Source: Tausonia pullulans
Taxonomy: Eukaryota > Basidiomycota > Tremellomycetes > Cystofilobasidiales > Mrakiaceae
Assembly: GCA_951802195.1 (NCBI GenBank)
Contig: OX637631.1
Coordinates: 868,001 to 932,000, forward strand
Length of the DNA: 64,000 nucleotides
Direction: 5' to 3'
The notes beneath the pieces are model-generated. The model saw nothing but the letters and a program-made list of their open reading frames with translations, was not told where the DNA came from and ran no database searches. Both the position numbers and the translations under genes were made by a program. How positions within the stretch are numbered: the first letter of the stretch is position 1; each line of letters starts with the position of its first letter. Shown in pieces: positions 55,457 through 64,000 of the stretch.

Positions 55457-56854
55457 GCTCGTGCAGAAGAAAAAGTGGATTAAGGATGGAGGGGGAAGGC
55501 AACAAGGTGGAGAGGTGCGACTGCTTCGAAAATCGAGAGCTGGCGCTCTAGGTCCATGCGGATGCCCGCTCTTCCCCGAAGGTAAGCGTCTTCATAACAG
55601 GAGTTCGCCGTCGAATGTGATCAGACATCACAGTGAAAGAGAGGCTGAGCCATCGAAGTCTTGCTATCTTTCAATTCTCCTGTAAAGGAACTTTTGGTGC
55701 GAAATATTTGCTGTCCTGCGCGTATACACAGGCTAGAGCGAGAAACGCCTCTGTACCTAGGCTTCAGCCAACAGCGTAGGGGGAATCAGCGAGTGTCTCG
55801 TCCAGAGGCCGCAGAGCTGACAAAACGACAGTGGGGGAGGGGGTTGCACGCATGGTGTGCTTGTGTCGACACTGGCGAGATTGTTCCTGGTTGCGCTGCG
55901 CTCTTTGACTGAGCGTTTACTACTCCGCCCGCCGGGAGCTTTACGGCCGCCTCCGGGGTAATGTTATTCCAGGCGAGATGACGAGGAAGTAACCCTGGAT
56001 TTCAACGGACAATATGACCGGGGGTTGTCTTGGGGGTTCAGTCCCTTTAATAAGCTGGAAAGAGCGGAGGAGGAAGGAGAATGCTAAGACGGGCGCGCTA
56101 AAGAGCCAATGAGACGAATGACGACAGGTCGGTTCAGTGATTGTTAGCAGAAGGAGAGAGAAAGTCTGTCTCTTGCAGATCACATCTAATGATGAAGAGT
56201 CAGCATTGCGGTAAACCTGTATTCAAGCTGTCGAGCTCGCCTGACCGCTTATGATCAGCGTCCTCCGGCGGGGCCGGCTGGCTCGCTCTCCTCGCCAGCG
56301 GGTGCAAGCAATGCACAGCAGAGGGAAGAGAGCGCGGTCGGGTGCTCTGACAGCACCGTGACAGATCTGTGCCGGGCGTCATTGAATCGAAGTTGAGATT
56401 TGTCCCAAGACCACCAAGGCAAGCTTTCTTTGTTCGGTCGCTATTGAGTAATGAAACAAGGTGGGTACCTCCCTATGATGGCGAGCGTAATTGAAAGGCA
56501 TTTCCATTCCTGGGGGGGAATCATTACGAGCGGTGACGATATTGGAGGAAATGCTCGGAATACGCTTCCGGCTGCTGCATCGCGGGCCTCATGCCTCCCC
56601 GTCCCCTCGATTGAATCTGGTGCCGCTCGCCTTCCGCCTGGCTCACTCATGAGCCAAGATAGTCTCCCCATGGCGGCAGAAGTCAAGGTGGACCTCCCTC
56701 GATGACTGGGGTAAAGGAGCAATGACCTCGGCTGGCCAACTTGACAACCGACAATCACCACCAACCCGAAACGCCCGCACTTCACCAGCCTAGCGGCCCA
56801 GCCTGACCCATCCTAGCCTCAGGACAGCCAGCTCGCCAGCTCCCTTGCGACCTC
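55457..56854. other. Divergent intergenic region between the G-patch and RGS-LOV genes
   Basis: This 1.4-kb stretch holds both promoters. Short frames on either strand show no domains. No repeat or RNA gene is recognised. Confidence 0.45.
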
Positions 56855-59800
56855 ATGTTGCCTCCGTCTCCGCCGCCACCATCGTCTCCGACTGATATCG
56901 TCGCTCCAGACCAGCAGGAGCAGCAGCACGAGCGAACGCAGCCTCAGCAGCTGCAGAATCCTGACGATGCCCTCTCTCTTCGACTCGCACAACCGCCGTA
57001 CACGCCCACCCTGACGTCCTCGTCTGCCGTCATGGTATCGCCCTCGTCCGCCTCGCCCGAGCGGACGACGACGTCCTCCATCCAAACCTCGAACTCGACA
57101 GAGTCTTCTTCGCCCGTGTTCCATCCTATCCCTCCTATCCCCCACCCGACGCTGCCCTCTCTCTCTTCCAACTCGCCCGTCCGCCCCGGTCCTGCTTGTT
57201 CCGACGATGTTGTTACTTCATCTGCTGCAGTAGCGAGTAGTTTGGCTGCCTGCCCGCCCGTCTCGCAGCGTCCCAAACCGCGTGAGCGGACCAAGACATC
57301 GCCGAACTTGTCATCACTCGCCAAGGAAGACGATGACCGGAAAGAGTGCGATCCCTTCGACGCCGCTGCGGTCGGAGCATCGTCCTTCTCGAACAGCAAG
57401 AACGGCTCCATGTCAGCTTCGAGAGGGCCCTCGCCAACATCGTCGATCCACCATCCCAAGCCATCCGCGTCATCATCCGCGGTAGGAGCGGGACCCTCGC
57501 CGTTCATTACCTCTGCGATGGCCCCTGGCATTTATTTTGGTGCCCCTCGAGCCATGCCCAACTCGGTGGCGGCCGGCGGCGGACCTGGCTCAGTCTATAC
57601 GCCCAGAACGAGCGCGACCTCCTCGAGGGAGCGTCGAGAGCGCCGGCAAGCCATTGAGGATTGGAGCAATGAGCTCCCCGGCGGGATTGCTTTTGACGGT
57701 GAGGGCACCATTGGCAAGCGCAGAGTTCGCGGCCACCTGCCCTCTTGGAGCGACTGGAGTCCGGGCGAGAGGACCAGTCGTGAGTCCGTCTGCATCTTCT
57801 TCCTCCGTCTGGCGGGAGGCCCTACTCAGCTATCAGTGGAGGGAAAGATAGAAGGCAGGGCGAACAGCAGCGCGTCTACAGAAGTACCGCAGGCGAAACC
57901 TGCCGTCCAAGCATGCATGTCCGATCCTCCCCAGCATCTCAGCGATACGCTCGGCCTCTGCATGCTTGGTTCCGAAGACTGCACTCTTCTGGAGGGCCTC
58001 TTCTAGACGCCTTGATCCGCCCTTCGGTGCTCTCCGCGCGCATCAGGAGCATCTTTGCTTCTTCCTGAACGATGGCTGACGATAGGTTTTACTTCTTTTG
58101 ACTCACCAAGATCCCATCATCGAGGTCAACAACGTGAGTTTGGGCCCCTCCCCTCCCACTCGAGCAAAACGTCTCCGCTCATACAGAGCTCTTTCATTTC
58201 ATCTTCTTACACAGGACCTCGATGCGTCGCTCAAAAAGCTCGTGGGCAAAGTTATGTTCCAAAAGCTTCTCGAGCATCCGGTCGGCAAGGATCGCTTCCC
58301 TGAACACCTCATCGAGGAGGGCCACCACGACAGCCTCGTCGATTACCAGCTCTGGTCCGACAGCCAGTCGTATCGAAAACTGCTGAGGGAGGTTCAGCAC
58401 GTCGGCGACACGATGCACGGTAAGTCTTCTCTCCCTTTTTACAAGCGCACCCCTAAGCAACTCAGCCTTTCCGTCACGTAGACGTCTTTCTCAGCACCGA
58501 CAGCGAGATCCGGTCATCCTCAATTCCGGACAACATGCGACAAGCTTCCCAAGTTGTACGCGCCTTACAAGAGGACGTCCTCATGGGGCCATCGCCCTTC
58601 GACGAGGTCGGCGCCCGCGCCCTCGAGACCCTCTACCGGGCAGAATTTGCCCCGCTGCTCAAAAAAAAGATTGTCGACCAGGCGCGGATCCGTCTCGGCT
58701 TGTTCCCGAGTCAGCAGGAGAGGGGTGACCTGGGTGACGTCTTCTGCTTGACGGACCCGAGGCTGCCGGACGGGCCTATTGTAGTACGTTCTCTTCTCTT
58801 CCTCTCTATACAGTTTAGCCACTCGGACCTTTAATTGTGGTCCCCCCCCACCCCCCCCCCCTTCCCACAGATGGCTTCGGATGGCTTCCTCCGCCTGACA
58901 GAATACCCTCGCGAGGAAATCTGTGGCCGCAACTGTCGTTTCCTCCAGGGTCCCTCGAGTGATCAGGTCGCGGTCAACAACATCCGCACCGCTCTTCAGG
59001 CTGGCCGGCCGTGTTGCGAGGCAAGAGAGGCTTCATTTGTTCCATAATCCCGTTTGGAGACTGACCTCGCCTGCCTTTCTTCTCAGATCCTCCTTAATTA
59101 CAAAGCATCCGGCGAGCCCTTCTGGAATTGCTTGAGCATTGTGCGCAGCCTTTGTCCTGTTTCATCTCCTCCCTCTCAATTCTGACTTGGCTATCCGTCC
59201 TTGTCACAAGATCCCGCTTAAGAACGCAGAGTCGGGCGAGGTTGAGCACTTCGTCGCCGGCCAGATTGACATCAGCGCCGCACTCGAATCTGTCCACTCG
59301 CTCTCTATCCTCATTGGGGCAGGTTATCCGAATGACGAGGACGACGAGGATGACGGGGAGAAGGATGAGTCTTCTCAGAAGGACAACATCATCCGATTCA
59401 GCTCGCCGGTCTCTTTAAAGGTAAATCTGGAGGCAACTTGCATGGAGCACGGTGAAGTAGCTGACCCGCCACGTCATATTCACCAGCTCGGCTCCAAAAG
59501 TATGTTTGGACCTGACCGACGACAATCCGTTGGGTTTGTCATGTCCGAGACAATCGCCGAGGAGGGAATAACTTCACCGGGTAAGCTGTCTCGCTCGCCT
59601 TGCGGCGCCATGTTTAGTTGACAAGTCTCATGTTGCCTCGGATAGACGAGCCTCGGACTCGGGAAAACCTCAAAGACACGAGCCCGCTCGAACGTCAGCT
59701 TTCTGGTGGCCTTGAGATCTACTCCAAGGTCGGCGTTCTCCTCTTCTCATAATTTTCGAATCAGCTGCTGACAGGCATTCGTTAAATTGCAGATGCTGCT

Positions 59801-60304
59801 CGTGGTGCGTGAAGCATCATGGTCCCGATTCTTATTCAGAGCGCTTGTTGACTTCGCCCTCCAATAGAACGCCGAGACCTTCAAGGTTCAGTACGTGACT
59901 GCCGGTCTCCTTCGCCGACTGGGGTACCCCATTTCGACCCAGCAAGAGGTCTACGCGTCCCCTCTCCTCCAGCAGAAGTTCGTCTTGTCCTCTGATGCTT
60001 CTCCATTATATTTTTTCCAGCTGACCTTTCCCCTCCCATCTCAAACAGTTTCATTGACCTCATCACCCTCCAATCGACAGCGGACACAACCTCCCTTCGC
60101 ACGACTGTCCGTGAGATCCTGACCCAAGGCGTCGCCCACTCGCTTGCTTGTGGGCTCCCTTTCCTCTGCACCTCGCATATGAAGCGTCCCAAGACCCAGA
60201 CGGAGGACGGCGGTCTCCCGATCAGGCGGGGCTTGCTCCATCTGACGCCCCTCAAGGACAAAGAGGGCAAGGTCCAGCTGTATGCGGTCGTCATGGGCGA
60301 TTGA
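56855..60304 (+). CDS. RGS-LOV blue-light photoreceptor
   Basis: About 900 residues in roughly ten exons. The first 300 residues are disordered (Ser/Pro/Thr-rich). An RGS-like helical domain follows, from LDASLKKLVGKVMFQKLLEH and GKDRFPEHLIEEGHHDSLVD through SQVVRALQEDVLMGPSPFDE and LETLYRAEFAPLLKKKIVDQ. Then comes a LOV domain: LPDGPIVMASDGFLRLTEYP, EEICGRNCRFLQGPSSDQVA (the Cys of GRNCRFLQ forms the flavin adduct), EILLNYKASGEPFWNCLSII and HFVAGQIDIS (the conserved Gln that flips on light). A C-terminal PAS-like region (MLLVNAETFKVQYVTAGLLR to LYAVVMGD) ends the protein. This order matches fungal RGS-LOV proteins such as Botrytis BcLOV4, which bind membrane lipids in blue light. The G-protein regulatory role is inferred. 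It converges with the SUN gene. Confidence 0.92.
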
Positions 60305-60914
60305 AGGAACTCTCTGCTGTTTATTCCTGTATCTCACACACACTCTCTCTTATATATCTCGTCTCTCATCTTCTTGTATCGCCTCTCCACACGTTCTCCT
60401 TCTTCATAAGGGCGCGCTTCGCCTCCTCCTATCATCCTTCGTTCTCTTCCACGCTTGCACATACACGCACGCTCCCTTTCTCCCTCTCTTTTGCTCGTCG
60501 TTACTCATTCCCCCTCCCCTGTTCTCCCGTTTGCTATACCCTCCGGCGGGCAGGGTCCGCCCGCGCGTTGCCTCGTCTCTACCCTTTCTCGGCGTTGTCC
60601 ATCGACAGCTTTGCATGTTGATTCATGTCGCTCTCCTCACTGATCTCTCGCGAGCGAACGGATGCCAACCAAGAGAGAAAGAGAGAGACATCGTTTCGAA
60701 AGCACAGGGGGAGGAAGCAAAGTCATACGGGAAGAAGGTCAAAGAGAGTGGAATGAGCTTTTCGTCAGGGGGAAGAAACTAGAAAGCGGAGGGAGAGGGA
60801 GAGAGTAAGATCGTAGGAGCGGCTAGAGAGAGACAAAGGAAAGGAGGCGGCCGCTCGATGAGCAGTCGAGATAGAATGGCGGCGGAGGTAGAAGATCGGG
60901 AGAGGAGGATAGGA
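60305..60914. other. Convergent 3' region between RGS-LOV and SUN genes
   Basis: It is pyrimidine-rich up to about 60,600 and purine-rich from about 60,670 to 60,910, as expected for two facing 3' UTRs. No gene is seen. Confidence 0.55.
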
Positions 60915-63900
60915 CTAGGCGCTGTCCGCTGAGGATGAGTGCGACGCTGGGTGACCGTGAACGCGGACCTGGAGAAGAGGGAGAGCAAGCATCAGAACTG
61001 CACGCCAAATAAGGGAGCAAACATGGAAGATTCTCACCCTGTAGAGACACGTGTAGCCATCGCCATAGTTGCTCCGCACCCGAACGACGACGATCCCCGT
61101 CTCGACTCCGAGCGCAGCAAACGCCTCGGGCACAGAAAACGTCTGCATGTGCTCCGGGCGATCGAGGTCGTAGACAAATGAGCCGAGAAGGACGTGTTCC
61201 GAAGAGGGCGCCAGCGACGTGACGGCCTCCGTGGGTGGTGCGGTTTCGGCAGGCTGGCTCTTGAGGTATTCGGCGACCACCTCGCGGTCCCGGGCGTTCT
61301 CGACGATGGCCCAGACTAGGTGACGAGAGAAAAGTGGTGGTGGGATTAGTGAACGAGACTCAAAAGTTCGAGAGAAATGAAGAAACAAACCTTCGATCTG
61401 GCGCGGAGCGGCGGCAAGGTCGAAGGTGACATCCCGAGCGGCGTGCTCGATGGTGACATTGGTGACAACGATGGGCCGGGCGAGACGGATGCCGAGCTGG
61501 CCCTGCGAGCCAACGAACGGCCAGCAGGTTCCGACGCTGATGTCGGGCGTGAGGGCCGTCGCGGGAGGCCGACCGCTGATGGTCTTCTGACCGACCCAGC
61601 TGCGCCAGCCGGTGAGCCTGCGCTCATAAGTGTCGGTCGTGATGGACGGGATGACTCGCCCCCCGGCGGAGAAGAGGGCGTAGTCCGTCATGGCGAGGAC
61701 GTCCTTCGAGTACCGGAGAAGAGCAGCGTCGATCATCGCCTGGACACGGGTTGAGAGCTCGTCGCTCGTAAGAAGGGACGCTTGTCTGCCGCTGCCCGCC
61801 TTCGAGGTGGCAGCGGCCCTGGTAACCATTTCCTCTCCTAGCTGACGGACCTCAGTGTCGACCTTGGTCTCAAAGTCGAGCTTGAGCTGATTGAGCTCGC
61901 GGTGAAGGAGGTCAAGGAATGTCTTACGCGAGACAACTGCCCCTGTGTCCTCTTTGCGGCCGAGCTCGTCCTCGTTCCAAGCACGGAGGGCATCCTCGTT
62001 CGAGGCGATGAATTCACGCCACGACGGAACGCGCGTCGCACCGGCCGACGGGCTCGACTTGAGCGCAGGTGCGAGAGTGGCAGCCTCCTTGGCGACGAGA
62101 TCCCCGACATGGGCCTTGTCGACAAAGACGTTCTTCATCGCCCGCCAGAACGCCGGATCCACGTCGAGGGCGCCCGTCTTGGGGTTCATCTTGACCACGA
62201 GTTTGGCCGGGAGGTACGACTCAATCGCCTCGGTCGCTATCTGTGCGATCAGCTTCGACTGGGCGGCGGCCTTCGCAGCTTGCTCCGCTTGAAGGACGCG
62301 GTCACTGAGATTCTGGAGCTCATGCAGGACCAGGCCGGCGCCGTCCGTGAGGTTGGCAATGATCTGACGATCCGAGTCGCCTCGCGTATGAACGTCCTTG
62401 ACCCGATCCGTGAGAGCCTCCATATCGCTACGGATCGAGCCGACGACTCGGTCGAGGGAGGAGAGGCGTTCAACAAGCTCGTCCATCGAGTCAGGAGGGA
62501 GCTGGGGGCTCTTGTAGGTGGGCAGAGCGTCCGATCGGCCAAAGGAGATGGAGGGCATCCAGGAGGTCGAGGACTCGACGCCATCCAAAGGCTGAGGTTG
62601 GTCGAACCACAGCGCGGCCTGGCGGAGGAGGAGGGCCGCTGCGATCGCCCAGAAGAGGCCGCTCCATTTGGCATTGCTGAGCGAGCGTTGGACGCTGCCG
62701 AGGGCGCCCGCGATGGAGTGGTAAGCGAGAAGGAAGACAAAGATGAGTGACCGGAGGAGCGACTTGATAGCGTTCGTTGCGAGGCCGGCCAGGCCTGTAC
62801 CTTCAGGCTTGGAGTGCGGTGGCAGTGACGACAGAGCGGTGGCAGCCACGCGCTTCTTCCCCTTGGAGGCGACCTTCTTCTCGGCTTGCCCTGCCCGTCG
62901 CTGGACATCAACGACGTAACTCTCGTCCTCCGCCGTGTCAGGAGCTGCAGAAAGATCGACTGTGACGCTGTCGTCATACGGGATCTTCTCGTTCTCCTCG
63001 TAAACTTCCTCTTCTGCCGTTGGCGGCGCGACAACGATGTCATCCCCGTCGTAATTATCGTCGATGTCGTCCCCGCTCTGGTTGGCAGCGCCCTTCTTGC
63101 CCCTGGCACCCTTCTTCCCCTTGCGCTTCTTGCCCTCCATCACAGGTGCCATGCCTTCGGCGCCGAGCCGCTGGCCGCTGAGGGACTTGCGCTTCGGCCG
63201 GCGCCTCCTCCCACCGTCGCCGTCCGACTCGGAGCCTGAGGATCCGCTTTCACCAGGCCGGTACTTGAAGGCCTGGTTGTCGTGTGAGATGCGGCTCTTC
63301 CGTCGAGCTGTTGACTTGGTCACCTTGGAGTCGGACGCCCCGAGGTCGTAAGCGTCGGAGTCCTCGGAGGAGAGGGAGGAACTCGTGTGGGCATCTTCCT
63401 CATCGTGGTGATCCTCGGGCGCCGGCTCGTACGTGGCGGCGTCATCCGTCGAGGGAACATTGGCCTGTGAGGGCGAGGAGCCCGAGGTCGCTGATGGTGC
63501 TCCAGCCTTCGTGATCCCCCCCGCCTCGAGTGTGGCCTTGGAGGCCGTAGGTCGGGCAAAGCCAGGGAGAGCCGAGAGCCAGCCATTCCCTGCACTGCTC
63601 GCTGCCGGCGCGTACGCAACCGCTTTGCCCTTCTCCAGCTGGGCTCGCCTCTTCTCCTCGATCTCCTGCATCAGCCGCTCCTCCTCCTCAAAGCGGTAGC
63701 TCTCCTCAGCCGAAGCCCCGAAGCTCTGGCTTGAGTCTGCCCCTCCGCCCGTGGCCGTCGTCGCCGAGAGGAATGACATGTTCTGCTGCTGCTGGCGGCC
63801 TCCTCTACCGGGCGAGAGTGCCGCTGCGAAGCTCTGAAAGCCCATGTGCTGCGAGTCGTCCATCTCCTCATCCTCCGGAAAGACGTCGTTGTGGACGCGG

Positions 63901-64000
63901 ACCTTTGGCTTGAGCAGATAGCTCACGGGGCTGAGAGCGCGTGCCCGCCCGGCGATCGCATCGAGGATGGGCGACTTCGCTCGCTCACGACGGTCCTGGG
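60915..64000 (-). CDS. SUN-domain nuclear-envelope protein (5' end beyond the right edge)
   Basis: SUN proteins span the inner nuclear membrane and pair with KASH proteins to link nucleus and cytoskeleton. The frame is open to the right edge (reading RRERAKSPILDAIAGRARAL before YLLKPKVRV), so the start lies outside. The N-terminal half is acidic and disordered with basic clusters (RRRRPKRKS and KKRKGKKGARGKK, likely nuclear signals). Two hydrophobic helices follow: SLLRSLIFVFLLAYHSIAGA and LFWAIAAALLLRQAALWF. A coiled coil comes next (ELVERLSSLDRVVGSIRSDM to LQAEQAAKAAAQS). The SUN domain starts near ALFSAGGRVIPSITTDTYER and has PDISVGTCWPFVGSQGQLGI, VTNVTIEHAARDVTFDLAAA, VLLGSFVYDLDRPEHMQTFS and VVVRVRSNYGDGYTCLYR. 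Introns split the end; the last exon encodes VRVHGHPASHSSSADSA-stop. Confidence 0.93.
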   Translation of the reverse strand, partial: QDRRERAKSPILDAIAGRARALSPVSYLLKPKVRVHNDVFPEDEEMDDSQHMGFQSFAAALSPGRGGRQQQQNMSFLSATTATGGGADSSQSFGASAEESYRFEEEERLMQEIEEKRRAQLEKGKAVAYAPAASSAGNGWLSALPGFARPTASKATLEAGGITKAGAPSATSGSSPSQANVPSTDDAATYEPAPEDHHDEEDAHTSSSLSSEDSDAYDLGASDSKVTKSTARRKSRISHDNQAFKYRPGESGSSGSESDGDGGRRRRPKRKSLSGQRLGAEGMAPVMEGKKRKGKKGARGKKGAANQSGDDIDDNYDGDDIVVAPPTAEEEVYEENEKIPYDDSVTVDLSAAPDTAEDESYVVDVQRRAGQAEKKVASKGKKRVAATALSSLPPHSKPEGTGLAGLATNAIKSLLRSLIFVFLLAYHSIAGALGSVQRSLSNAKWSGLFWAIAAALLLRQAALWFDQPQPLDGVESSTSWMPSISFGRSDALPTYKSPQLPPDSMDELVERLSSLDRVVGSIRSDMEALTDRVKDVHTRGDSDRQIIANLTDGAGLVLHELQNLSDRVLQAEQAAKAAAQSKLIAQIATEAIESYLPAKLVVKMNPKTGALDVDPAFWRAMKNVFVDKAHVGDLVAKEAATLAPALKSSPSAGATRVPSWREFIASNEDALRAWNEDELGRKEDTGAVVSRKTFLDLLHRELNQLKLDFETKVDTEVRQLGEEMVTRAAATSKAGSGRQASLLTSDELSTRVQAMIDAALLRYSKDVLAMTDYALFSAGGRVIPSITTDTYERRLTGWRSWVGQKTISGRPPATALTPDISVGTCWPFVGSQGQLGIRLARPIVVTNVTIEHAARDVTFDLAAAPRQIEGLFLHFSRTFESRSLIPPPLFSRHLVWAIVENARDREVVAEYLKSQPAETAPPTEAVTSLAPSSEHVLLGSFVYDLDRPEHMQTFSVPEAFAALGVETGIVVVRVRSNYGDGYTCLYRVRIFHVCSLIWRAVLMLALPLLQVRVHGHPASHSSSADSA

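Noticed and set aside
61902-62750. Long plus-strand frame of 282 codons
   Set aside because: It is antisense to the SUN-domain gene and shows only its shadow.

Overview
The window looks like nuclear DNA of a basidiomycete yeast, most likely in the Microbotryomycetes (Rhodotorula, Rhodosporidium or Sporobolomyces type). The reasons are high GC, very intron-dense genes with short GT-AG introns, compact intergenic gaps, a peroxisomal D-amino-acid oxidase of the Rhodotorula type, and a domain repertoire typical of fungi (XRN1, HSE1, MMS2, UBC6, RAD9, RGS-LOV). Exons were joined by eye using reading frame, splice motifs and family conservation, so most outer boundaries are firm and some inner junctions are approximate.

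Layout. 1-2.1 kb: an unknown acidic multi-exon gene leaving the left edge. 2.1-6 kb: gene-free, with a tRNA-Gly and a 5'-truncated LINE tail. 6-15.7 kb: TAF10 (-), UBC6 (-), RAD9 (+) and a DHA2-type MFS transporter (+). 15.7-17.9 kb: mostly empty, with a possible F-box-like gene on the minus strand. 17.9-28.6 kb: D-amino-acid oxidase, beta-carbonic anhydrase, a small ankyrin protein, an unknown Ser/Pro-rich protein and a 4'-phosphopantetheinyl transferase, all (+). 28.8-35.0 kb: XRN1 (-), convergent with the transferase. 35.0-37.3 kb: gene-poor, holding a tRNA-Gln whose two halves are in reversed order. 37.4-38.9 kb: a secreted ricin-B lectin (+). 40.4-46.9 kb: a membrane-anchored spermidine-synthase-like protein, MMS2 and HSE1 (all -). 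47.2-49.1 kb: a tRNA-Arg, a LINE 3' array and a broken gene. 49.9-54.2 kb: a Ca2+/cation exchanger (+). 54.4-55.5 kb: a Tma23-like G-patch protein (-). 56.9-60.3 kb: an RGS-LOV photoreceptor (+). 60.9 kb to the right edge: a SUN-domain nuclear-envelope protein (-).

The genes are mostly unrelated housekeeping functions: transcription, ER degradation, DNA-damage checkpoint, mRNA decay, endosomal sorting, ubiquitin signalling. There is no operon-like cluster.

The most exciting element is at 35,603-35,680. A complete, fully paired tRNA-Gln(CUG) can be built only by joining an upstream 3' half to a downstream 5' half, and a TTTTT terminator follows the 5' half. This is a circularly permuted tRNA gene, an arrangement I know from some algae and archaea but not from fungi. 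A second theme is that both LINE arrays in the window lie 70-105 bp upstream of a tRNA gene in the same relative orientation, which suggests tRNA-targeted insertion.
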